Shown here one piece after another: positions 10,932-20,897 of a stretch of 64,000 nt of DNA. The stretch's first letter is position 1. Every line of letters begins with the position of its first letter. This DNA comes from Taiwanofungus camphoratus (taxonomy: Eukaryota; Basidiomycota; Agaricomycetes; Polyporales; Taiwanofungaceae). The translations under genes were made by a program, and so were the position numbers. Under the pieces are notes generated by a model. It saw only the letters and a list, made by a program, of their open reading frames with translations, made no database searches and had not been told where the DNA came from. The DNA is taken from assembly GCA_003999685.1 (NCBI GenBank), contig CP021226.1, positions 62,001 to 126,000 on the forward strand. Direction: 5' to 3'.

Positions 10932-13592
10932 TCATCGTACCGGTGAACTTGACTTATTGCTGGCACCAGTGGACATCCGCTCGGCGCGGCGTGGGCCACT
11001 GGGCGTGCGGCGCGGGCGTGCTCGACTACCACGGGCGCCCTGGAGGCTGATGATGCTGCCCACGCTTCCTGCACTGGACTGGCGCTCATGCACATCGATT
11101 CGCCCGCCCCTTGCGGCCGTCCCGACGCCCGCCAAGCTCTGGCCGTCGGGCTCGAACTCGGTGCGGAGCCCGAGCCCCATCCCGAACTCTGCGACGTCCT
11201 CCGAGCGCGACAGGTGCGAGTCCTGCCGCGTGTGCGCCAGCAGCGGCACCGCGACGCCGGGCTCGCCGCTGGGCGTCCTCTGGTGCGAGCTCGCGACGGA
11301 GTAGTCCGAACGGGCGAGCACGAGGCTCGGCGCGCAGTGAGGCGATGTGCTGGGCGAGGGCGACGGGTTGGGCATCAGCGGGTCCCACGATGCGTCGAGC
11401 GTCGAGCGGCCGGGCGAGATGTCCCGCTTCTTCTGGATGAATCCGAACTCGCTCAGGGGGGTGTCCTCGACGCGCGTGAGCGCGGTGTCGTCCGTGTACT
11501 GCGAGGCGACGTCTTTGGGATGCCGGTGGTCGTCGTAATGCAGCGAGTGCAGGGTGTCCTCCGAGTCCCCGTATATCTCCGTGTCCGAGGTGCGGCGCGC
11601 CATTGTGTATGGGATGTCCGACATGCCATACGAGCCGGCTTTGCGATCGCCGTCCTCGAGGCCTTGCGGGGAGCGTCGCCACTTGCGCCGCATGTACATC
11701 CACCGGGCAGTGAAGAGGGTGAAACACAGGCCAAAGAACGCGATCAGTCCGAACAGGACATCGACGCCTACCGGCAAGTGTTTGCCGGACGATGACGACG
11801 GGGAGCTGCCGCCCGAGCTTGGAGACGACTGGCCCAGCGGTTCATGCTGCACCCGCACGGTGTTGAATTCTTGCAGGGCGGCCGTGATGTTCGTCAGGTT
11901 CAGCAAGCCCAGGCGCGGCCGTACGAGATAGTTCGCGGCCGCCATAGAGTCGTTCGCCGGAAAATTGCCGCTGTCGTCGGGGGGTTCATAAGCCATGACG
12001 GTGTATGTATTTCGTAGGAACGGGACTCCTAAGATCATGTCGGCAATTTGCGCCTCAGAGCTGCCTGTGCTGCCCGCATTCTGGATCATGCCGATGCACA
12101 TGGAAGTCGAAGATGTACTTGGAGGAGGGAAGCTGAGGTCAAGCGGGTGAAGAGGAATTTCAGGGCGGTCGTCGAGCGTGATTGTCATGTTGATCGGCGT
12201 CGTGCAGGGTACATAGTCTATAAACGGTATGGACAAGTGGTCGCGTGAATCGAGAGAAATACTGTCGTCACTCGAGCGACTTACATTGTCCGTCAGAGGA
12301 GGGGGAGATTCCCAGCGCGCCATATATCCCGTTTGCGATCGGGGGCGTGGTCAGGATAACAGGTGTACCGGAATCCAGTACTGCTGACGGATACATCGCG
12401 CCGGTAACGGAAGGACCCAGCTGGACAGGTCTCGGCTGGCCACTGACATATACAGTGATGGCTTGGACACTCGCTTGCCAGAACAGGGTGCCTGCACTCT
12501 CTGTGACGAGGCCGGAATAACGAATTTTACCGGGATCTGGGACGAGTTCGTCCGGATGTCGACCGATACCGAGGACTGAGGGCACGGCATCCGAACCAGG
12601 GCGCTCGAGTGCGAGGGAGAGGAAGGGTGCGCGGGGAGCGGTATTCGTGGGAGTCATGCTGAAAAGGTTGGACGCGAAGGCAGCTCCGTCAGGGCTGTTG
12701 CTCCGTTCTGGAGGAACCTCTTGGGCGATAATAGAATCGAGAGGCAGTGCGAGTCCGAGAATGCCACTGAAATCTGATGCTAGCGGCTCGTCATTCACTG
12801 TAGACGCAGCCGCTGTTCATAACAAAATGGTGCACGGCAGTCGGTGACTACAAGCCCGGAAATTGTCAGCGAACGACATACCTAATGCTTGCTCTGTGAC
12901 ATTATAACCGCCCAGCGTTACGGAATCCCAGACAATCGGACCGCTGACCTCTCCCTCTGCATAAGTTATTGAGAACGATTTTCCAGATGGCGTGGAAGAG
13001 GATGGATCATACAGATGGCCACCTGTTTGACCGCAAGACGAGGTTGAACATGCTTTTGAAGCAATCCACTGACTGGGGTTAGACATCACGAGCAGAAGAA
13101 ATAAATGCTCACGAGGTCGGATGAGCCTGTGTCGACTTGAAGAGAGAGGTTTTGCTGATTGCTTCCAACGAGGATAGGAACAGTGTACACTCTGATGATA
13201 GTCGTCAGCTTGATCGACTATTATATGTCGCCGGAAAACACAGAAACGCGACTGGGTCTCGCACAGCAGTGATAAATGGGTGGCGGGCCTCGATCATGAT
13301 CCAATCACCTTCGGAACTTCCGAGCTCAGGGGTAGCAAGGGACTGTCCTCCACAATGACTGAACTGTGGCTGCCACTAATCAGGTCAGGAAGGCGAATAG
13401 TGGTACTTACGCCTCATACGGGGAATCTGTGATCAACTCCAAGGGCACTACTACACCCGCGGTACCGCCAGGACCCTCCTGCCTGGAAACGTGTTGTCGG
13501 GCCTTTCCTTTCCGCGCATGCGGGGCGCGTGCAGAAGCCGAAGCACTCATACGAAAATCGATAAAGGAGAGGAGAAGGTGGTGGAAGTACAA
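10932..13592 (-). CDS. Pepsin-like (A1) aspartic protease, membrane-anchored with long tail
   Basis: A1 family endopeptidase. On the minus strand the first catalytic motif is seen as LSLQVDTGSSDL and the second as SAVLDSGTPVILTT, giving both catalytic Asp residues. Between them are the flap-region exon FSITYAEGEVSGPIVWDS and FSGILGLALP. The protein then has a Ser-rich stalk (SSPSSGGSSPSSSSGK), one transmembrane helix (DVLFGLIAFFGLCFTLFTA), a basic WMYMRRKWRR stop-transfer and about 235 residues of Ser/Asp/Arg-rich cytosolic tail to the stop at 10932. Yapsins are also surface-anchored but by GPI; a transmembrane anchor with a long tail is a different design. The start is uncertain: ATG 13592 adds a weakly hydrophobic leader (YFHHLLLSFIDF), while ATG 13550 removes it. 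The high GC of the tail exon creates long false frames on the other strand. Confidence 0.88.
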
Positions 13593-14374
13593 GAGAAAAT
13601 AATGTGGGAGTGTGGAATGAGAATGAATGTAAATGACCGGGATATTAGGGAGCGTCTAAAAGGGCGGACTCGCCAATTTGCTGTTCTGCATTGAGAGGAG
13701 GGCTCAAGCGGCCGGGCACGACGAGTCCACGTCCAGATCCTTGCTACCGATCCATGGTCGCGTTTGGGCGCTAAACCGGACGCGACGGACGGGCGCTCTC
13801 ACATGCCATCGTCCTACGCTCAGCCATTTCTTCGTCCGTGTCTCTAGGCTATGTATGTATGGCCACTACCTTCTCCTCCTCTGCAGTGCGACTTCACCTT
13901 CTCCCCAAACACCAGCTGTCTTTTCCTCGTAGTCCTTCTCTCATCGGCATCTACTCACCGTCACAGTTTCCATCTCCGCGAGCCCTTATTTGCTACTAGG
14001 TTCAATTGAGAAGTACGCGCTACCTCGCTGTTGTGCCCAGTATCAATATCACGCATCCCTTACTCTGTTGTCGGCTCGGCCATCTGTCTTCAGGTACGCA
14101 TTTCAGGCCTTGGCTGCACGGGCCCGGGTTCGTGTGAGCGTCCCGAGTCGAGTCAGTACCGAACCGGCAGACAGGCATTACCGTGCGCGTCAGAGGCTGT
14201 GCTATCATGCACTGCTCATGGGATAAACAACAGATGCCCTTGGCAGTCACACCATCTGAATTCATCCGAAAACATGTCGACAGCAGGTACGTCGGTCAAC
14301 GTTATAATGACCGAACTCTCGCCAGTCTACTGGCAGTTTGCTCGATGTCCCCGCCGACGTTGACCAGCTACGCG

Positions 14375-14410
<36 letters not shown>

Positions 14411-15812
14411 TGCGCTCGTGAGCACTGAGCTCGGGAACGGGATTATTAGCCCGATCCACCTGAGAACTTGCGCTTATGTCACATAATATTTCACTCGCGG
14501 CGTTGCAAGCCCATCGACCAGGCGGCGACGACGGGATTCCGCCTCAAAAGAGGTTTCTGCGAACGCAGCTGGTAACGAACCGCTTGTTCGTGTACGGTAT
14601 CCGACTTGACATCAGCGGTTGTCAACGGAGGTATACGAGTTCCTTGTAACGAAGGGTCAATTGCTGACTATCTGAAAGGCATTAATTGCCAGCCTCTTCA
14701 GCGGTATGTTCCCTGCAGCTTTCGTAAGCCTCCCGTTGATTCCCAACATTCAGGCCAATATTCTAAAGCAAGCTATCGGTCGAAACCTCGGGAAATTCGT
14801 GGCCTGCCGATATTTTTTTAACCAACCCCACAGAATGAAAGACATAGCGTGTACAGATACTTATCTGCATTTTGCGTCATATTGGAATGGTTGAGGAAGC
14901 TTATGCGAACGACATCGTGAATAAATATCTATTCCCGTCAAAGCACACCGCAAGGTAATGTCCCAGGCCACTTCGTATCAACAACAACTGACAGGTGAAG
15001 TAACGCCCTATGAAGTTCCGGTCAGAACCTTAAAGAAGGCGCTGATATAGACATCTGATGATCAAGGGCATCGTTGGCACAACGCCACATGAAGGCAGAC
15101 ATGATGTGGGAAGAACAGGGAGAGCAACACAAGCAGTGGCAGGCTCTTAACTAAGCTCAATTTTGATTCAATGTCCAGACTCATCCTCCAGTGTGTTCAT
15201 GGAGGGTATACATGGCTTGTACCTGAAGAATGGCCGACTGTCTCTTCAGAGGCACTGAACAGGAGACCAGGAGATGAATATGTGTGTGCGATTAACTAAA
15301 CGGAGGGGATCTTCCCTACTGCAGGCACCACAAAGCTAGGGTTTTAGCTACCAAATTGAATAAGCCTTAGTCAAGTTACGAATCAGAACGGACCATTATT
15401 AAAGAGCGGTCTCAGAAAGTGACCAGTCTAGTAACATCAATGAGTAGCCAGTGAGCTAACTCCTTCCTTTAAACGTCAGAAATATCCCCGCTGACTTTGC
15501 GCTATGGTCTCAAATTGAGAACATTTCATTTAATGGTGTACACAGTTGACGGTTGCTGTCAATTTGACTGCGGGTGGGGAGCAGATATGGACTTGATACT
15601 AACCCTAACCTTATGGATTCTTCCTAACTTCTATAGCCTATCATGGACATCTTCCATTTCGGGATACTACTACCGTGACACTCTGCACGGGGACTAGACT
15701 GCTAGTAATGAGCTAAGTAACTTCACTTCTTCGTGTGTACAGAGTCCAGACTGTACGGTGCATGCTTCGGCTAGCAGCTCGTATCCACCCTTCCAGCTCG
15801 CCTCTTATCAGC
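13593..15812. other. Intergenic, 2.2 kb, with a long C homopolymer
   Basis: Upstream of both the divergent protease and the 2H phosphoesterase gene. It has only short frames. Stretches near 14.27-14.46 kb and 14.61-14.89 kb (for example LPLIPNIQANILKQAIG) look faintly protein-like but do not join into a gene. They may be relics. The C run at 14376-14410 lies here. Confidence 0.4.
14376..14410. repeat. Poly-C homopolymer of 35 nt
   Basis: Thirty-five consecutive C residues, directly countable, following GCGA and followed by TGCGCTCG. Such a run can form i-motif or G-quadruplex structures. It is also a common place for sequencing or assembly error, so its exact length should not be trusted. 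Confidence 0.95.
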
Positions 15813-17055
15813 ATGAGCAATCAAAACGTTGCCAGTAGGGGATCATCCAACCATAGAGGACGCGGCAGGACCAGCGGACGCGGCGGAGGAAGAGGCAGGG
15901 ATTCAGGTCCTTCGAACTTCGAGTCGGATCATTTAAGTGGCCATAGCAATGGAGGGGCAGAAGTATCTCCTGGAATACTTCGGACACCGCGTTTAGCACC
16001 CAGGGCGCCGAAGCCAAGGTTGACTCATTGTCAGTGTATTCATCCAGATCGACGTCTTACAACGCCTGAAACCGGTGAACTTGTGCAGTCCTAGCCCTCC
16101 CCTTGGTAAGCGTCGTGCTTTGTGCAAATTCCTTCTGTTCGGTTAACACGCTAATTTACATATGGGTTGGTGGTTTTAGGGTCACCACGCTGGTCTTCGT
16201 CATACCATATCGACCTTTACGGATGGGCTATTGGAGGCTTCCCCTTCCATACCTGGGTTAGATCGCTCGATCATCATCCCCGCTCGCCGGTTGCATCTTA
16301 CCTTGGGCGTGATGTCGCTCAACACTGACGCCATACCGTCGGCCTCAAAGTCTACTGCTCAGGCGTTCCCTGTTGCACCACATGGCTCTGATCCCGGGAC
16401 GGCTCAATCAAGACCTCGAACACTATCTTCTGCAATCTCATTACTACAGGAAATAAGGCCCCGGATCATGGAAATCCTGGGACAAGAGCGCCTGCGTGTG
16501 TCGCTAAGGTGTATGGACATCATGAAACCCGAGCGGCAGGATCTTGAACGGGCGCACGTTATGTGGGTTGGACCGTCACACGACGGAGAGGATGCAAAGC
16601 AATTGAAGAAAGTGTCTGGTCAGCACCTTGCCTTCTCATTCAGCCAGTGCGCTCATGCATGGCTCTCCAGAATTCGTGAATAGAACATTCAAAAGTGCTG
16701 GTTTTGTAGTGGATGAAGGGCGTTCCTTGAAAGTCAGCAATCACATGCCTACGCACAGTTCCCCCGTACTGATTGACTGTCGAAGCTTCATTGCACTGTG
16801 CTGAACACCACCTACCGAAAGCCGCGCAGTAAAGGGCGACAGCCTTTCTCTTATGCTTCCATTTTGGCATCGGAAGCGTTGCGGACGGTGAATACAATGA
16901 GCACATCGAGTACTGAAACAGTCAATCTCCAGAGAAGGCGGCCAATGGCTGTCGATTTTGGCGAGTGGGACATCGACGAAGTACAGATATGCGAGATGGG
17001 CAGCTGGGGCCCCGAGGGCGAGTATGTTTGCGTCGGCCGATGTCCTCTAATTTGA
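15813..17055 (+). CDS. AKAP7/ASCC1-type 2H phosphoesterase domain protein
   Basis: Member of the 2H phosphoesterase (LigT-like) superfamily, nearest in pattern to AKAP7 and ASCC1 domains. The N-terminus has a basic RG-rich segment (RGRGRTSGRGGGRGRDSG) suited to nucleic acid binding. The domain begins PRLTHFLALPLGHHAGLR, continues with the first HxT-type motif LHLTLGVMSL, then RAHVMWVGP, FKSAGFVVDEGRSLK, the second HxT motif LHCTVLNTTYRK, and ends DFGEWDIDEVQICEMGS and GPEGEYVCVG. Both catalytic HxT motifs are thus present. Exon 1 ends at 16029 and is followed by a 17-nt micro-exon (16089-16105) encoding the core of FLALPL, then exon 3 from 16180. Two further exons end at TGA 17053-17055. The substrate is unknown; relatives act on cyclic phosphates or 2'-5' links, or serve in the alkylation-repair complex. 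Confidence 0.85.
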
Positions 17056-17434
17056 CCAGCACATGTCCATGGAGCAACCTGGAGCAGCAGGCCTGAAGGC
17101 GGTGTTCACGATGCACTGCTGCACTGGCCGTCGTGCTAAAGTAAAAAATAAACCAGGAGACTGGCTGGTTACCATAGTAGGAGATGTAGCGGTGCAAGGA
17201 GACGAATTTGGCCGTCAAGTTCGCACGCACAGACCTGGTTGATTATATAATGCAACTTGATTGCGGTGTATAGCAGTGGGCGTTGAGTTGAAACTTGAAA
17301 GACCGCTGAAAAGCCCGCTTCCCTATCATCGCCTGCGACATCTCCTCACTGCTCCAGCTTCCATAACTGCCGTCCTCATCGACCACCCCCTCAATTCCTC
17401 CCGCTTCCTGTCCTAGTTCATTGTTACCCTTGTT
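17056..17434. other. Intergenic, short
   Basis: About 380 bases holding the 3' end of the phosphoesterase gene and the pyrimidine-rich promoter and leader of rho1. No further feature recognised. Confidence 0.5.
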
Positions 17435-18450
17435 ATGTCGGAAATTCGCAGGAAGTTGGTCATTGTCGGTGATGGTGCTTGTGGAAAGGTCTGAGTCGTC
17501 ATAAACGTTACTTAACGACCCCTTTACTGAATTGACTAAATTCATGTCCATAGACTTGTTTGCTGATCGTCTTTTCGAAAGGAACATTCCCGGAGGTGAG
17601 CTTTCTTACATTCCTTCGTGCATGGAGCTATTCGAGGTGTAACGCTCGTGTGCCTCTCGGCGTCAACTGACATGGTGTGACAACAGGTCTATGTCCCCAC
17701 CGTCTTTGAGAACTACGTCGCCGATGTCGAGGTCGATGGAAAACACGTAGAGCTCGCACTATGGGATACGGCTGGTCAGGAGGATTACGATCGTCTCAGG
17801 CCGCTCAGTTACCCCGACTCCCACGTCATTCTCATTTGCTTCGCGGTAGACTCACCCGACTCTTTGGACAACGTACAAGAGAAGGTACGTCAAGTGGCGC
17901 TCCTTACACCCAGCTTGCTGACATTGTTGTCATTCTTCTTCCCATGATTCTCCTCACTGGTTACCAATTGCAGTGGATTTCCGAGGTCATGCACTTCTGT
18001 GCTGGTTTACCTATCATTCTTGTTGGTTGCAAGAAGGATCTTAGGCGTGACCCGAGAGTTATCGAGGAGTTGAGGAAGACGAATCAGCGGCCTGTCACTC
18101 CCGAAGAGGTGCGTTACACATGATGTTTTACATGATAACTACGCGTGCTTCGCGCACCGCCGTCGGCATGCGCGTCTTTATTCGAGCACGTGCAATGCGC
18201 AGCATAGGATCCCGACTTGAGGTTCTTCCTGAATGCTATGGTACAGCGTTATGGTACAATGGACTGACACATTTCATGTTCGCTTCTTGTTCAGGGTATG
18301 GCCGTTGCGCAGAAGATTGGTGCTAAGCACTATCTCGAATGTTCAGCCAAGTCTGGTGAGGGTGTACGCGAGGTTTTCCAGTATGCGACACGTGCTGCGC
18401 TCCTCAGCCGGCCCAAGGGTGGCAAGAAGCACCACTGTGTTGTCCTGTAA
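17435..18450 (+). CDS. rho1: Rho1 small GTPase
   Basis: Rho-family GTPase; in fungi it activates beta-1,3-glucan synthase and the cell-integrity protein kinase C pathway at the plasma membrane. Five exons (17435-17488, 17554-17595, 17687-17884, 17974-18108, 18295-18450) splice into a protein of full Rho length. The P-loop GDGACGKT is split by intron 1. Also present are the effector region [13 protein letters not shown], switch [20 protein letters not shown], the Rho insert region ([19 protein letters not shown]), the G5 motif [10 protein letters not shown], and a basic tail ending in CAAX box CVVL, whose final Leu predicts geranylgeranylation. All catalytic motifs are intact. Confidence 0.97.
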
Positions 18451-19083
18451 ACGCACCGTGCACGCTTGTTTACTTAGCTATTTTGAGCCGATATCGACCT
18501 CGAGCTCGGGCAAGTGTTGTCATTCGTCGTAATACCCTCGCGCCCTTCATGACCACTACTATCTTCTGCAATGACTGTCATACATCTCATCTTTCCTCGT
18601 ATTACATTGGTCTACGGCCTCATAGTCTGTCACGTCTGGTGTCGCCCCTTATATTGCCCCTCAACGTGTTAAGATACGATTTCTTTCTTCACCCCCGTCA
18701 TCTTCATATGTAAGTAACGAACGTGGTCATCATGAGTTGCTTTAGTGAGGCGTTTGTGCGAACTCAGAGATTGGTCTGGTGAGACGGAAACTGCTCGCGT
18801 GATAATAACTTATAAGGGTGGCGTTGGCGGACTCGCGTGCCGCCGTCGTTCCGATCCAAACCACTTTCAACGCGATACTTTCATGGTCACACATTTCACC
18901 ATCTTGCGACTAAGCATCAAACACTAGCCGTTGGCTCGCTGGTAACATCATCACCGTATCACTTACAATAGTAGCAAGCCGGCGACCGACAAAATCGATA
19001 CTTGCAACTTTCAACGTCGTAGTGAGCAGTCCTATGTATCGTTATTACTGCTACAGCATTTCTGACCTGCGGCTTTGGTTGTC
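18451..19083. other. Intergenic
   Basis: Pyrimidine-rich 3' region of rho1 followed by the promoter of the glycosyltransferase gene. Only short frames are seen. Confidence 0.5.
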
Positions 19084-20781
19084 ATGTATACAGGTCTTCG
19101 AATTCAAGCAGAGCTACCATCAGCGCTCAATTTGATGTCATCGTACAGTGCGCGCCTTGCGCAAGCATCACCATCAGTCTCTGTCGAAAAAGGAGCGTAC
19201 CGTATGCGTGCTCCTCCCAACCGGTCGCCATCCAAACTGAGGCGTAGTTCTCGCTCCCGGAATCCTCCACCATCTATGTACGAGAAACAGATGGCTATGC
19301 TCGTGGTTTTCCTGCTTTCAGCGACCCTCGCCTGCTTCGGTGCTGCATACTATCTGTTTACAACGAGGTGGGCTACTCGGACCCTCAGCTCCGCTCTACG
19401 CAATAGCTTCTCTGACGATGCACCTCGACTTGAAGTCGTCCAGTTTGATTTTGATGACAACCAGTCTCCGACTTCGCCCTTGGTGAATTCCGAGGAAAAA
19501 TACTTGGCCTATCTGCCCCATAGCGGGTTTCATAATCAACGTATTGCTTTCGAAAATGCTCTTGTGTTATCGCGTCTGCTCAATCGAACTTTGCTTGTAC
19601 CACCCGTTCGTCTGGGAAATAAACCTTTGTCATACGTCCCGTTCGATGAACTGCGCGAGCTGAATGCGAATTCAAGCAAAGTTGGTCTGGAGCATTGTAG
19701 GACTACCTTGTCCGATCCAGAGCCCCCTTTAGAATGTGTTGACTACTTCGACTACACATATGTGCCCTGGGAATGGCTGGTCAATCTCACAGAGATCAAG
19801 TCAGAGCAAAAACTTATGCAGCGCTGGAATCTCACTGACGCTTGGCTCGAAGATCACTTGCGTATCACTAGCAACGACACGTTCTCACTTAAAGATGCTG
19901 GCCGCAATCACTTCAGCTTTCAGGATTTCACGTCTACCTCCCATTCTCTCTCACGTAAATACCTAGAATCGCTGCATATCTCGTTTCTAGCAGGCCGTCG
20001 TGAACGCTTCATACAGCTGGGTACTCTTTTCGGTTCGTCGCGCTTGCACCTGCGTAACTCTAAAAATATCCTCGTTCGAAAACAAATTCGTCAATCGATG
20101 GCTTTCGCGAATCCTCATCTGATGAAGCTTGCGGACAACATACGCGACGCGCTCGGCGGTGACTATCTTGGTGCACATATACGCCTTGGCGATGGTCTTT
20201 TTCTTGAGAGTGGCCCTGCCAACGTCAGGCTGGTCTGGTGGAAATTGCTGCACACTTCACTGGGTTTCGGTCTGAAGGACATCTTGGCATTGGAGAAAGG
20301 TCAAGCTGCGGAGCTCGGGGCAGACGACGCAGCACTTGCCCCGCCACACATCCCGCTTGACATACCCTCGCTTCGTGTTCCGCACCCTCGTCTACCTCCG
20401 CTTTCCCTCAAGTCGTCTCCCTCATTACGCTGTCGTGGTGGAGCACACACATCCATCGAGCTCCTCCCCCTCAACGTGCCTCTCTTTATCTCCACAGATG
20501 CTCCGGATCCGCAAACGGACCCCCTGCTATCGCGATTTACACAAACATTTCCGTGCACTTTCTTTCTTGAAGATTTCTCGGCACACACGGCAGCACTCGA
20601 CTCGCTGCAGAGCGGGTACGACGGTCTGCACCTGAAACCGTTTCTGATACCTTTTCTGGATGCCATGATCGCCGCACGAGCGTGGCAGGTCGTGGGTACC
20701 GAGCAGAGTACTTTTAGCGCCTTCGTGCAAGACGTTCTATGGAGAACTTATCATGGCTGGGACATTGTACAGAGAGGGTGA
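19084..20781 (+). CDS. O-fucosyltransferase-like type II membrane glycosyltransferase
   Basis: Single-exon gene of about 565 codons. A short cytosolic region rich in basic residues is followed by one signal-anchor helix (MAMLVVFLLSATLACFGAAY), then a long lumenal domain, so it should sit in the Golgi or ER. The domain opens with YLPHSGFHNQRIAFENAL, the glycine/asparagine motif that starts GDP-fucose O-fucosyltransferase domains. It includes LVPPVRLGNKPLSYVPF and the conserved basic loop LGAHIRLGDG. The C-terminal part carries SAHTAALDSL and GTEQSTFSAFVQ, as expected for the nucleotide-binding end. Related fungal proteins are widespread but their acceptors are unknown, so the transferred sugar is not certain. 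The start could be ATG 19084 or the inner ATG at 19135; an upstream TTG is not needed. Lack of introns is unusual among its neighbours. Confidence 0.8.
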   Translation: MYTGLRIQAELPSALNLMSSYSARLAQASPSVSVEKGAYRMRAPPNRSPSKLRRSSRSRNPPPSMYEKQMAMLVVFLLSATLACFGAAYYLFTTRWATRTLSSALRNSFSDDAPRLEVVQFDFDDNQSPTSPLVNSEEKYLAYLPHSGFHNQRIAFENALVLSRLLNRTLLVPPVRLGNKPLSYVPFDELRELNANSSKVGLEHCRTTLSDPEPPLECVDYFDYTYVPWEWLVNLTEIKSEQKLMQRWNLTDAWLEDHLRITSNDTFSLKDAGRNHFSFQDFTSTSHSLSRKYLESLHISFLAGRRERFIQLGTLFGSSRLHLRNSKNILVRKQIRQSMAFANPHLMKLADNIRDALGGDYLGAHIRLGDGLFLESGPANVRLVWWKLLHTSLGFGLKDILALEKGQAAELGADDAALAPPHIPLDIPSLRVPHPRLPPLSLKSSPSLRCRGGAHTSIELLPLNVPLFISTDAPDPQTDPLLSRFTQTFPCTFFLEDFSAHTAALDSLQSGYDGLHLKPFLIPFLDAMIAARAWQVVGTEQSTFSAFVQDVLWRTYHGWDIVQRG

Positions 20782-20897
20782 CAACGGTGAGACCAATAAC
20801 TCGATGTAAACAAATAGTGGTCATCAGTGGATATCAATACATTTTGCTACACATGGCAGTGTCGTGGTATCATTACATGGGTCTACTTTTCTTTGGA

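Noticed and set aside
11088-11795. Long frames on the plus strand opposite the protease tail
   Set aside because: They are shadows of the GC-rich minus-strand exon that encodes the transmembrane helix and tail.
14606-14894. Peroxidase-like fragment (LPLIPNIQANILKQAIG)
   Set aside because: A single short resemblance to the start of DyP-type peroxidases. No haem-binding motif or further exons follow.
15599-15613. ACTAACCCTAACC as a telomere remnant
   Set aside because: Only two copies of a telomere-like unit, well within chance in 64 kb.
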